Part shown: piece by piece, positions 22,711 through 34,494 of the stretch
Position numbering within the stretch: the first letter of the stretch is position 1
Layout: the number at the start of each line of letters is the position of its first letter
Assembly: GCA_004026145.2 (NCBI GenBank)
Contig: CP034990.1
Span: 12,397,947-12,461,946 of the forward strand
Length of the DNA stretch: 64,000 nt
Reading direction: 5' to 3'
Source of the DNA: Takifugu bimaculatus
Taxonomy: Eukaryota > Chordata > Actinopteri > Tetraodontiformes > Tetraodontidae
The notes under the pieces: generated by a model
What the model saw: the letters and a program-made list of their open reading frames with translations, nothing else
What the model was told of the DNA's origin: nothing
The model's database searches: none
Program-made: the position numbers and the translations under genes

Positions 22711-25700
22711 GTATTTCACATCTTTCTCCTGTGCAGCCCCCGCTTCTCAATCTGGGACTGAGTGTTTTCCCTTGCAATGCCTCAGCAGGGCTCCAGCGGC
22801 GCAAATGTGTGTGTTTACGTGCGCTCGCATCGTTTCTACTCCAAAAATTGAGTGAAATGCTGTGGGAAATAACTTAAAGGATTATCTGCAGCAGCGAGAA
22901 GGGAGGACGCAGCAGAAAGAAAAACAGAGAATATATATGTCCTTCAAGGGTAACGTTGGTCTGCTCAGCTTCCTGTTTCTGCAGACATCTTTTATCAGTG
23001 TCTAATAAATTATTCTAAACTTGGAGCAACACGATATGATGCATTTGATGTGTGGTTTTATTAATTTTCTTACAATTACCCTCCGTTTGCCCTTGGACGC
23101 CCACATTCAAAGAAAAATATTGTTTTGCACATACCATGTCTCTGCTGTTTTTTCCTTTTTTTGCATCATTAAAGAATCATTAACGTAACTTGAGCCAAGT
23201 CTGATGGCTGAAATTGCAACATTAACATCCAGGTTGGAAAAGACTCATTTCCTTTTAGCAATAATGAACCATTTAGGACCAGATTCAAGTCAAATACAAA
23301 TATACAGAAACAGTATCTCATGGCGCTCAATCATGTTTTGATTTTCAAGGAACATTGATAGAAAAATACGCCATATTTGAATGAAATATTCAACTTTCAG
23401 ACAGTAGAAAAAGTTAGGAACAAAGAGAATGATCAGGCCTTGAAAAGATGATGATGACTGAATGCATTCCATCCTTTTCTCTTTCCATATTCACTTGTTT
23501 TAACTGCACAGCAACTCACCACAATAAACCATCGGTGACATCGCCAGACCGGCGGAGGCCGAGCATAGTCGTCCTTCTCCTTTAGTGCTTCTACTGACGT
23601 GGATCATACTTTATGGTACAATAATTGAGCTGTGTTTCATGTCACACTCCCTCACAGCTCACACATCTAGCTCAGTAAATGATTTATTCTAACCACGTGC
23701 CATTTAGAGTTGTGTCCTCCAGCCGCAAATTACGGTTCATCCTTATCATTTAAAAAAATGGTTGTTTTTAATTTAATAGAATGTCTCAAAATTATGTTGT
23801 TGTCAGGGCTAATTAAAACGCTGTCCTTAAGATGCGTAACCCTTTAATATAATTAACTAGTGAAGTATAAAATTCCTGAAATAATGGAATCCAGCTTTTT
23901 TGAATTATGATCATCTACTTTTGGGGGTTTATTCCTCCAGGACAACATTAATCTGAGATTTATTCTTACGTTTAAGCCCTAGCCAAACTGAACTAGAGTT
24001 AGGATTACCAGTTAAATTCAGTGCCATCAGTCAGTCAGAGCCTCTGGGCAAACTCTCATCGACTTTTCCCACTTACAAATGTACTCAGTCTTCAAAGTGC
24101 TGAGTTTCATGCAAATGGTGCCTGGGCTGGACCAACTGCTGCGCTCAGACCGTGTTCAAAAAGTAGGAAAAGTACAGGCAGATCATGAGTTAATGATCAT
24201 GCTGCTCTTATTTGGTCGCCTACTTCATGTATTGACATTTGTGTGCAAGCCTTTAGGTTTCCGGCCTGGCTGTGGACAGAGGCACCATCTTAGACACTTG
24301 GCCAATAAATATGAATTAATATGATGGCTGTACATGGTAGCGGAATGTATCTGTCACTATAACTAACATCCAACACAATTAAGAAATATGGATTTGTGAA
24401 GTGCAGCCTCTAAATTTTAACATCTAACCCTAATCCTTTGCTTCAAAAAATGCTCATCTAACTCTGATTTACTCTGTTATATGTTGCAGAGAGCTGTTAA
24501 CAGTCGGGAATCTGTTAGAGGTACGAGGCTTGTAAACTAACTGGAATGTTAGTTTAATTCCAAATGTTTGCTCTTAAAAGATTCATGATCATTTTGCAAT
24601 GGTTTCCGTTCTTCCAGGGTGGTCAACACTGAACGGACAGATGTTGCATGCGAGGTGGAGAGAAGAACGGGAGAAGAACCTCTATGACAATTAAGATGGT
24701 TCTTCAAAACACACACTTAAGCTCATAATACAAGCAAGAAGACATTTCATATATTTTAGAATGGCTCTTCAGTCTTTTCGATGGGAAAGCTATGAGACGC
24801 ACAACACTGAGACAGAGAACACCCACATTTCCAGTCCTCATGATTCCCACATCATAATTAGATCAGAAGTTTAGCTTCACAGACAGTCGTCCACTCTGCC
24901 CCTCTCCTTACACATCCAATCACAAACACACATTCCTTCACGGGGACGCTGGGAATCAGTGATTCCTCTGGAAATTGTCAAATTGGTACCAATTATATAT
25001 GCGCTAAAGTTCAAGCAAAGCTGGGATGCCACACACTACACTGTTACAACCAAGCTGAAAAGCAGGATTGTTGCATGTTTATCTTCATTCACTGCTTCTA
25101 CATTCTCACAGCAAGGCTAAATCTCCAACTCCAGCTGGACAGCTTTCTTTTCCAGTTGAGGGTTTTCGGGGTTTATAGAGTGAGCAGCTATGAGGTTAAA
25201 AATGTTGGCTTTGATAAATTAGATCCAATTTTATTTGTCCATAATTTGTCACTACAGATCCAAGTGTACTTTATGCACGCTGCAGTTTGAAAATATAACC
25301 CTAAATTTCCACCAGCACTATAGCAGCCTGAGCTCATCGATGGCAATTCTATCCAATATTAGTGTTTCCACTGACAGCGCTGTCGTGCATGTTGAGAGCG
25401 TATCCGTCAGTGCTCCACTCCACAGACTATTTCTGTCCAGACTTGCACCATCGGCACTGCGATGTCAGTACCCACACAACGAGCACCATTAATCTTGTCA
25501 AAAGTTGAAACATTGACAAGTGCATGATATAGTAGATTTCTGGTGGATGTGGATGCCTCTAGTGAAGGTTGGAGAACTTTTTCCACTACCAGAATAGACC
25601 ACTGTGGGGGAATAAAGAGAGAAACTTTAATCTTGTGGTCTTAAAGGGCGGTAAATACAAGAACAACGCTTTTAATAGGAGCTTTGTTATTTGACTGAGT

Positions 25701-27073
25701 GGAGTTAGTCCAGGAGAAGTGAATGTGCGACACCACAGCGATGGAGCAGAAGATCAATCAGACAGTACTAATGGATTAGGCAGGTCTGGCTTGATGCTGC
25801 GATATCTGTCAACCACCATCCCCATGTCTGATTAAATAAGAAACGTTGCACGGATCAATACATGGCAATCAGGAGTACTGAACATTCAACTGGCCAGAGA
25901 TCGATAACATTTAGCATCCTCTTTCCCAGCCTCTAACTAGCTTAATGTGACAGGGAGGGATTGATGGGGAAAGAGCGTGAGCTAACACACGCGGCTCATG
26001 GTGGCGCAACAACTAGGAGCAACTTGGTTTCTGTTATAAGAGTGAGAAAAACAAAGGAAACAAGAAGACATACACACTCAGGCATTTAAAAGAGGTGCGG
26101 CCCACTTAAGAGTGACTTGCTCCGCAGTCCTACTCAAGCATTTTACCCCTACAGCACCGTGTGGACCCATCAGAAAACACTATTCAGCTTCTGCATCAGA
26201 ATTATTACCCCACCGAGGGTAACAGATCTGTTTACTCTTTCACTGGGTGAAGATGACTTTCATATGAGCCCAATTTTGTTTTTCCTGACTATTTAAGCAA
26301 GAATACTTGCATCATAATGCATGATGAATAAGGGACACATGAAGCTTAGAAATAAAAGCTTTACGACTTGGCTTGAGGAGTTCACATGCCTGTTAGCTCG
26401 ATTTTGCCAACACAGATCAAGATGTTCAGCTTTTGACAGTTTATTGCCCACACCATACTACACCCTACTCTCTTCCACGCAGCGCCAAACAACAGAAGAG
26501 CGATGTCTCGAGGTGACGGTGTCTTACATTTCCTTTGTACATGATGAATGTCATATGTAGGAACTTCTTTGAGAAAGAAAAACAAAAGGTTCCTGGATCG
26601 ATCGGAAGATAAAATATTCTCATAAATCCTATCCATTAAAAATCTCGGCAGATGTTGTGGCAACCACCCCGCCATCGATCAATCAATCAATATTTCTCCC
26701 TGGTTTATGTTATCTTTTTTGCACCATTATAAATATTTGAGAGAGAGAGATTTGGATAACAGCTGACCCAGCTGCCGGATTTTCGAAGAATGAGTGATGG
26801 TGATATGTAGTCATCTTATTTCTGTTTTTAATCAGCAAATAACCTCAAGTGAAAAGCAGCTTTGTGCCATGACATCAAGACAGCAAGGGAGCCAACATGA
26901 CGACTACACTGAGTGCATAAATTACAGTATGTGGGCTTTTCACTTGATGCCTGAAAATTAAAACAATATGGGAAACAGGGTGCAGACTGGTGCACATGTT
27001 GGGCCTTAAAAATCCTGGTATTGCAGCATTTTCTGGGCTTTAAAAAGACAAAAGATGAGAGTGGTGGACTCAC

Positions 27074-27220
27074 TGCATCCATCCTCGTCGCTGTGGTCCC
27101 CACAGTCGTTGTCCCCGTCACACTGCCACTGAGCTGGGATGCAGGTACACTCGCCAAACGCGCTGACCGCACACGTGAAGTGGTTCCTCCCACACGAACA
27201 CTCTGTGCTGCTTTGAACTC
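27074..27220 (-). CDS. lrp4: lrp4 exon 2: LDLa module 1
   Basis: The exon is 147 nt, phase 1 to phase 1, and encodes residues 21-69. It reads VQSSTECSCGRNHFTCAVSA, then FGECTCIPAQWQCDGDNDC and GDHSDEDGC. This module has extra residues between the second and third cysteines (CAVSAFGECTC), which distinguishes LDLa 1 of LRP4. The following IPAQWQCDGDNDCGDHSDED run is essentially invariant in LRP4 as I recall it. The acceptor is a TG-rich GTGTGTGTGCAG and the donor is GTGAGT. It is the first module after the signal peptide. Confidence 0.98.
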
Positions 27221-27689
27221 CTGCACACACACACGGGATGAAAGAGTGGAAAGTCAGTTAATGCACTTTGTTTCCTTATTAGGAGGAACATTAAGGTCAT
27301 ATTTTTCTGGCTGATGGGAAGCGTCACTGTCAATGAGCTGCAAACTTCAGACTACTGCAACCTCATGGAGCACAGGCCTGGAGCCTTTACAATTTATGTG
27401 TTTATGGTTTGTGCTGAAACATTTTCCATTCAGATGGGGCAATAAACATGCCTGATAATAATATAGATGGCCCTCATAAAATTAATCTACCCTGTCTGAA
27501 CATAAAATTTGAGGTCTAACATGACTCAAAAAAGGAGACATTATTATGATCAAGAATATGCAGCTGCGAAGCCTCAGGAATTTTGAGGTTACATTTAAAA
27601 AGCAGCGCAGAGTAAATTATTTAGTGATCCTTTTTTTATGGAATGTTCTTTCTTGACCACAATAGGAGCCAAGAGGGCCGATACCCTGA

Positions 27690-27709
27690 TTTATTTATTT
27701 ATTTATTTA
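27690..27709 (+). repeat. (ATTT)5 tetranucleotide repeat
   Basis: A short run of TTTA/ATTT units in intron 1, about 20 bp. Confidence 0.85.
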
Positions 27710-28192
27710 CTGGTCTTTTACCTTGTCCTGCATTGTTTGGCCTGTTTGCAGCTCTATCAAATATGCAATATATGCTGAAATATACAATACAATACAGAAC
27801 AATGTCCTGATTTCCCCCTAAAGCAGGGACATGTATATCATGTATAACAGACAACACAATGAGGTGCTGGACCAAGAAGAGACAAACGCATGAAAACCAG
27901 ACTGTAGCCGACGTGGACAGCCAAGAATACTGGGTAAAAGCACAGATATGGCGGAGAGATGGAGCGTTTTGATGTTTCTGTGCTACTAAAGCAGATAAAA
28001 ACAAAGGGTTTTCCAGAGACATCACAGCAAACCAAATACAACACAGGAAGTTTTTTTTGTTTTGTTTTTTAATATTCAGATTTCCTTATTTTACTCTGAC
28101 GTTAAAGACTACTTATCATTGATCTGTGCATATTTTGATAAAACTGGCTCTCCACAACAAACCCACAGTTTCTTGAAAGGTGTGCATGTCTG

Positions 28193-28233
28193 TGTGTGTG
28201 TGTGTTTGTGTGTGTGTGTATGTGTGTGTGTGT
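28193..28233 (+). repeat. interrupted (TG)n microsatellite
   Basis: TG repeat with two single-base interruptions, about 40 bp, near the 3' end of lrp4 intron 1. Confidence 0.92.
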
Positions 28234-31200
28234 TTCCTGGCCTCCTTACAAAGGCATCAGTCAACCCAGGAGGGCCTGGCAGAGGGAGCTCAGTAACCTT
28301 CAGATCCCTCCCACAGCACTAAATTAATGGCCTCTTTCTTTTCATTTTCCCTCTCTTTCTCCTCATTCTTGTCTTTCCACCATCCTCTCTTCACACTTCC
28401 CCCTTCAGTCGCCTCCCTTCTCCTCAGCTCTTCCCTACATTCCCTCCCCCACTCGCCTTGTTTCCAGAACTCTACAAATAGGGACTCATATCATCAATGT
28501 CTACCTTGTGGTTTGTCTCTGATCTTGTCCATAAAAGAAAATAAATAAAATTGATTTTTTTGTTGGATTTAGGTTGAAACACAAACATTTTTCACAGACT
28601 CCATTTTGCAGTCTCCGGTCACTCATTCCTTTCAACAATCTGGGCACGTGTCAACTCAAAAAGCTCACCCTGAAGTGATTTTACAGCCAAATATTCAAAT
28701 GAAAAAATTCTCAGTAATATAGATTTTTATAAGGCTTTTTTTGGACAATCCATCTGACACTGGCTAATACTAACTACAGGAACAGACACAGCCTAAAGCC
28801 TAAAAATCCAAACTACGGTAATTCCTGATACTACCTAACACACCAAACACTGCTTTACCTCGTATTTTGGGAGCTGTTCTATATTTGTAATTTCAAGCAT
28901 ATGTGTGATGACTTTTCCTGGGTTAAGCTACAAGCTATTATTTCTGAAAGAATCAGACAATTATATGGAGAAAAACAATTAGCAGGTTATACTTTATTAT
29001 CTCTGAACTCTTTGTGCATATCTGGGGAAAAGGGCACTTAAGTGGTCAAAAATATTTTTACAATATGACAATTCACACTTACCGTATCCTATCACTTCAG
29101 CAATAGTGTGTGGCATTAAAATCACTGATATATATTTATGCTCAACTAATACAACACAAAATGACTTTGTTTTACATTTGTTCAAGTTAAGGAATCTTCC
29201 AAACTTCAAAGTTGTCGGATCAGAGCAGCCACATTATTAACTAAGATGTGCAGTCAGTGTGAAAAATGTCTGTCATCTGTTGAGTTCAGCAGTCACAAAA
29301 CAATGCAAACATTTGGTCGCGTAACAGACTTACGGCTTCTGCATATGATGTTGTGTAGGATGACAGAAAACACACACACCATTCAGTGGAAATAAAGCCT
29401 GGACTGAAGGTAAAGCACTTTGAACTGGAAATGTAAGTTTAGCCACAATACAGCCATTCAGCTGAGGATGTAGTGCAGGTACAACATAAGCCGTTAATTA
29501 CAGGGCTTCTTTTGACAACTTTACAAGCTGAGGTGAGGGAAACAACATTAACACAAAGCACAACTCTGAAGGTCGGGTAGCCAAGTTTAATAGTAACAGA
29601 CTTCCAGCTAAGATAATTTGTATTTAAGGCCAGAATCCATATTTCAAGTTGACTGAGAAAAATGTAATAAATTGATGATTTGTTGTCAAGTTATAAAAGA
29701 GCACATAGACACAACTGGAGATGGTCGTTGGACTTGATAAAACCCCTGACACCTGACACAGTGCTATTTGATCAGCATTAAACAAAGCCAGAAGTTTGGC
29801 TTTGTTTGCTTCCAACACTTTATCAGAAAGGTGACTTTTTTTCCCCCTTTATGTTGCAACTTCACACAAAAGCAAGACAGGTCTTCAGGTCAGTTCTACA
29901 TTACTAAGGAGAGAAGGAGAAAAGCTCCCACTTTGTTCAGTTAGCAGGTGATGTCATGTGAAGTGGCCCAGTTCTGAACCTGCTCCTGAGGCCAACAGAG
30001 ACTGACGGGAGACTAAAGTCTGACTCCACCAGCTGCGGCAGGAGGCTCGTGTGTGAGCTGTGAGTCAGAAATAACTTGCAGCACTGAGAAAAAAAAATAA
30101 CAAAAAAAAACAAAGACCACCAAAGAATCTGGTGGTTACTACTGCCTGAAACTATCCAAGTGCTCCTTGTGTGAAACATGACAGGTGGTCCCCCTGACGG
30201 CAACAGGATGCTCCCCTGCACCCACCCTGACACTGCCTAAAACGGACACACCTACATCAGCTACCAAAAGCCCAATCCTGATGTGTTTTTTTCTTTCTTC
30301 TTTTTTTTTTTTTTTAGATCTCACTAGGTGGCATTTAGCTATTATTTGACAAGTTTCATAATATGTGGTTGCTGAATGGTTAAATGGTGAGTGCGAGGAG
30401 TTGAGGGGAGCGCAATGTGTCCAAAACACACAATGGTAACCCAGGCCAGGGAGCGGGTGGCCACACGCTGCCAGTTAATTAGACATGGACCTCCCTGGAG
30501 ACTACCTGGAGGGTCACTCAGAGTCAGGTCTTTCTTTCAGTTTGCAAGGGTGGCACCATACAAAGTGATAGGTGGGAAATCGGGGATGGGTGGGGGCGGG
30601 CGAACCAAAGACCGGCATCAATGAAACGGCTGTGCTTCAGCGTCTCTCGGACCAGCCCTATTCAACTGCACCGCATGTCGCCACGCTGCTTTGCCCAATG
30701 AGAATGAGGGCATGCGGTGTCCAACCACGCTGTCAGGCAACAATGTTTATCTTCTGCTGGCCCTCAACATGGGAAACACCTCGGCGGTGACAAACAGGGC
30801 AGCTGCTGACATACAAAAATGGGCTTCTGGTCCTGACCTTTGATGGTTTTCAAATTTAGCACCAAACAAAGTCGTCAACATGAAAACACATTTTAAATGA
30901 AGTCTTACAGCTTATATCAGCTTATTATGAGTGAAATTCAAGACTGGAGCAAAATCACCTATTTTAAATGCAACTGTCCCTTTTAGAGCCGACTGTCATG
31001 TTCCTTCTTTTATCTAGTCCATCACAATCAGATTAGGGTCACATTGGAGGGGGTGTCAGATAAACAAGGCATTACCTTGCAGACACAGATGCCAATCCAC
31101 ACGAATTGAAACTCATTTCACAAAACAATAATTCAGATCTCATTAGAAAATAACCATTTTGTGCATTTGGTCTTGTCTTGACTGGTATTCTGTCTGTTCC

Positions 31201-33738
31201 TTCTCTAAATTTCTCTCTATTGCAACATATGGACGCTTAAACTTAAAGAACAGATTCACCAAATTCCCTGTGGTTCGAGCGGCTCTTGGCTATGCTGACT
31301 TGGCTCCAAGACACAGACAGCTCATCCTCCCCGCCTGACTTCCCCATCTTTGCAGCCTCATCTCCAACTACTAATTTGCCTTCTGCAGGTCAAGCAGATC
31401 TGAGGTGGGGAGTCGGCAACCACAGCAGAACACATCGAGCCCTGCTGGGGAAAGAAAACAACTGCAGAGGAGCATAAACAGACTGCTTAGCTTCTGGAGG
31501 TAATAATAATAAATGTTCTAAAATAGTCAGGTTGCCCACTCAAACAAACAAACAAAGTGTCAGACAAATGGGGCTTCAAATCCTCTAATGCTTGCTAAAT
31601 GCTTCCAGGACACACCCGTCATCACAAGCTCATCCCTCTGGCTGCAGGCTTCTGTTCTCACCTGCTCATCTCAGACCTTCATTTAAACTTCAGTCTTATC
31701 ATGCTGCAACACTTACTCAATCAATTCCTTCTCCCATAAATCAGAAGGAAGGCAGGTGTGTTTAGCTGATTCCTTCATCCAACACTCCAAACATCTGACC
31801 TCATTTCTGAATTCCCGTCGTGAATAGCCTTTCAGTCAAGCACACAAGGACAAACGCGCGCACACGCACTCCGAGGCAGACTCAGCCAAGTTCTTGCCCA
31901 TTAACTAAGTGCGATCCTGAAACATGTGGGAGGATACTGTCCTTTATTCCTTTGAAATGAGAGAAAACAACATAATTACATGCTTAGTGATTTATCCTCA
32001 TCCTGCTGCCAAGGGTTAAAAATAATGGTCCCTGAGATCAAACGGGGGGGCGGGGAATGAAAGGATAGCGCTGCAATGATGCTGTATACAGTAAAACGTG
32101 CAAGTTTCCACCCAGAGCTGGCCAGCAGTCCCTCTGAAGTCAGTTCAAAGATAACAAGGACTTGGCCTTGGAGGAGCAGACAGCTGCTGGATGTGGGCTG
32201 GCACTTTGGTGGCTGGGGAACAAACATTTGTGGATACATGCTAGCGTTAAAAAAAAAAAAAGGATGAAGAAAGCAGTGTGAAAGGTCCAAACGGATAACT
32301 ACCAAGTGGCTCAATGTAACTGTTTCACAATTTACTATAAACAAGAAAAAATATCTGTCAGCATCTTGCAGTACACCAAAGTAATCCCCCTAAATCTCAT
32401 TTTCTCTGGGCAAAATGTCAAGATCTCAAAGAACAACATAGCAATAATACAGTGGCTCGAATTAAAACCTACAAAAACACTTTTGGGGGGGGGCTGGACC
32501 AACTTGTTTATAGTGTATTCTCCTCCATCTTACAATTTTATGACAAACTGTAAAAGAGAGACTTTTCTCATTAGAATACAAAACATATTGTGTGTTTTTA
32601 TAATAAATGAGCTGCATTCATTATCATAGTTATTGTCTCTTTACTGTCAGGGCTGTTTTAATCCATCGAGGCACAGGCCTGGGTGATTTGTTTTCAAAAC
32701 CATATGCAAAATTAGATATCCAGTAAAAGTTGGTATTTATTGACTAAAGGACTGAATGGAGCTTACAGCGTTCATATTTGCTTTAAAAGTCTCTTTAAAA
32801 TAGGCTTTGAGCCTCCATAAGAAAAGTATTTGTGTTGACCTGATAGTGTTGTGCAATGACGTGCATTTAAAGAACGGGCTAAGGAGAGAGAGGACCAGCA
32901 TGTCAAACTACATACATTTTCCACTGTGAAAAGCCCTGTGATGGTGCTGGCCTTTATACTCTATACTTATGTGGCTTTGGAACTATGTATGCTCTTAAAG
33001 GATGTGAACGATGGAAGCAGAATTCTGATCAAAGTGAAAGTTACTTTCATTAAGCCTGATGTCTGAGTATTTAAAGAGCTAATGAAAGAAACTGAATGAC
33101 TACATTTCCACAAAGATGCCACACATGTTAAAATGGGACAAAACCAGACACGCTATACGCACAATAGTGGTTGATGAGGAGGGAAAGTGTGGGGCAGATG
33201 GTGGAACGAGTGTATGGCAGATGCACAGCTGCAGTCCTGAGTGTCAGGAGGTCTAGGGGAAGACTCCTGGGGTGATTTTATGATTCCCGACTGGAAAAAA
33301 ATGTACTTTGCATGGAGGAGCAAGGTGGATGTCAATGACACAAGTACTGAGGCAGCATCATGACAGGGAATGGGGCTTTTTGACCCCAAAAAAGGAGGTT
33401 GGTCTGGTTGGCTCTTTCCAATAATTACTTCAAAATTTTAAATGTTCGAGAATTTTATTTAAATTTATGGTCTGATCATTATGAAACGTTGAAATAATGT
33501 AAATACCCCGACTCAAGGTGGCATCCCTCACTAATAGCTCATAAATGTGAAAGTTCATAAAAAAAATCTCTTCATTTTCTATTTCAAATTCTCCTCAAGT
33601 CATTAAGGAGATGTCAGATTATTATGAAGAGTGGGTAAAAAAAAAACAACATTTAGTGTAGTTTTTCAGATTATCACCATAAATCGAGAGAATGATGACA
33701 GGCTATTAACGCTACTAAAGTAAATACATAGTGACACA

Positions 33739-33777
33739 GTGTGTGTGCGTGTGTGTGCGTGCGTGCGTGCGTGTGTG
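33739..33777 (+). repeat. (GT)n/(GTGC)n repeat
   Basis: Alternating GT and GC dinucleotides, 39 bp, in intron 1. It is purine-pyrimidine alternating throughout. Confidence 0.92.
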
Positions 33778-33918
33778 AGGCCTTGTAGTGTAAACACAGA
33801 GGAGTTCAGAGCTCTGCCTCTGGCTGTGAACACTAGCCTTGCTGGGTAATGTGCTGAGTGAGCACTTGGTGTCCAAGCTTTCACTAATCCATTCTTTGGT
33901 CTCTTTGGCCAGTTAACA

Positions 33919-33948
33919 CCCCCCCCCCCACACACACACACACACACA
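33919..33948 (+). repeat. (C)n(CA)n compound repeat
   Basis: A C homopolymer of about eleven runs directly into a CA repeat. Short (TC)n and (CA)n runs follow at about 33,976-34,004. Confidence 0.9.
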
Positions 33949-34404
33949 GTTCATCTCCCCTCCTCTCTCAGTGAGTCTCTCTCTCTCTCATGCACACACA
34001 CACACTTCCCACTTTAAACCCCCAAAATCCCCCAATGGGGCCTCTATGTGGGATACATGGGATCATCACTTCAGCTGAGCTTGGAGCTCAGAGTTCCTTC
34101 CAGGGAACACCATTTGGATCATGGTCTTCACCTGGATTATCCAGAATTAATGAACCATCTATATTGCGATTTCTCTCTTTTGCACCAAGTGTGTTTTCAA
34201 GTGCATTTGGGTTGATTCATTTTCAGTTAATAAAACAATGTTCCAGCCTGAGTAAAGTAGGATCCCCATCACCCCAAAACAGGGAAAATCAAATAACCCC
34301 AAAATATGTTAGTAATTTCCACAGTTAAAATATTGTGTAACAGAATCTGAAATCTTTTTTGTCTTTTCTGGAGCACATGAGGACTGCTGGTGAAACTGTA
34401 GATT

Positions 34405-34408
<4 letters not shown>

Positions 34409-34492
<84 letters not shown>
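34409..34492 (+). repeat. (TG)42 microsatellite
   Basis: A perfect 84-bp TG repeat, the longest simple repeat in the window, in lrp4 intron 1. On the transcribed (minus) strand it reads (CA)42. Confidence 0.98.

Positions 34493-34494
<2 letters not shown>

Larger units (their letters stand above)
16223..27073 (-). other. lrp4: lrp4 intron 2
   Basis: The intron is 10,851 bp. It holds most of the simple repeats of the left half: 17,714-17,761, 18,266-18,338, 19,074-19,092, 21,793-21,845 and 22,615-22,706. Between them the sequence looks unique and AT-rich. I found no coding exon. Open frames of 80-140 codons here are repeat-driven or isolated and lack splice support. Confidence 0.85.

Noticed and set aside
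33720..34005. CRISPR-like or satellite array
   Set aside because: The repeats are plain di- and tetranucleotide microsatellites, with no spaced conserved units.
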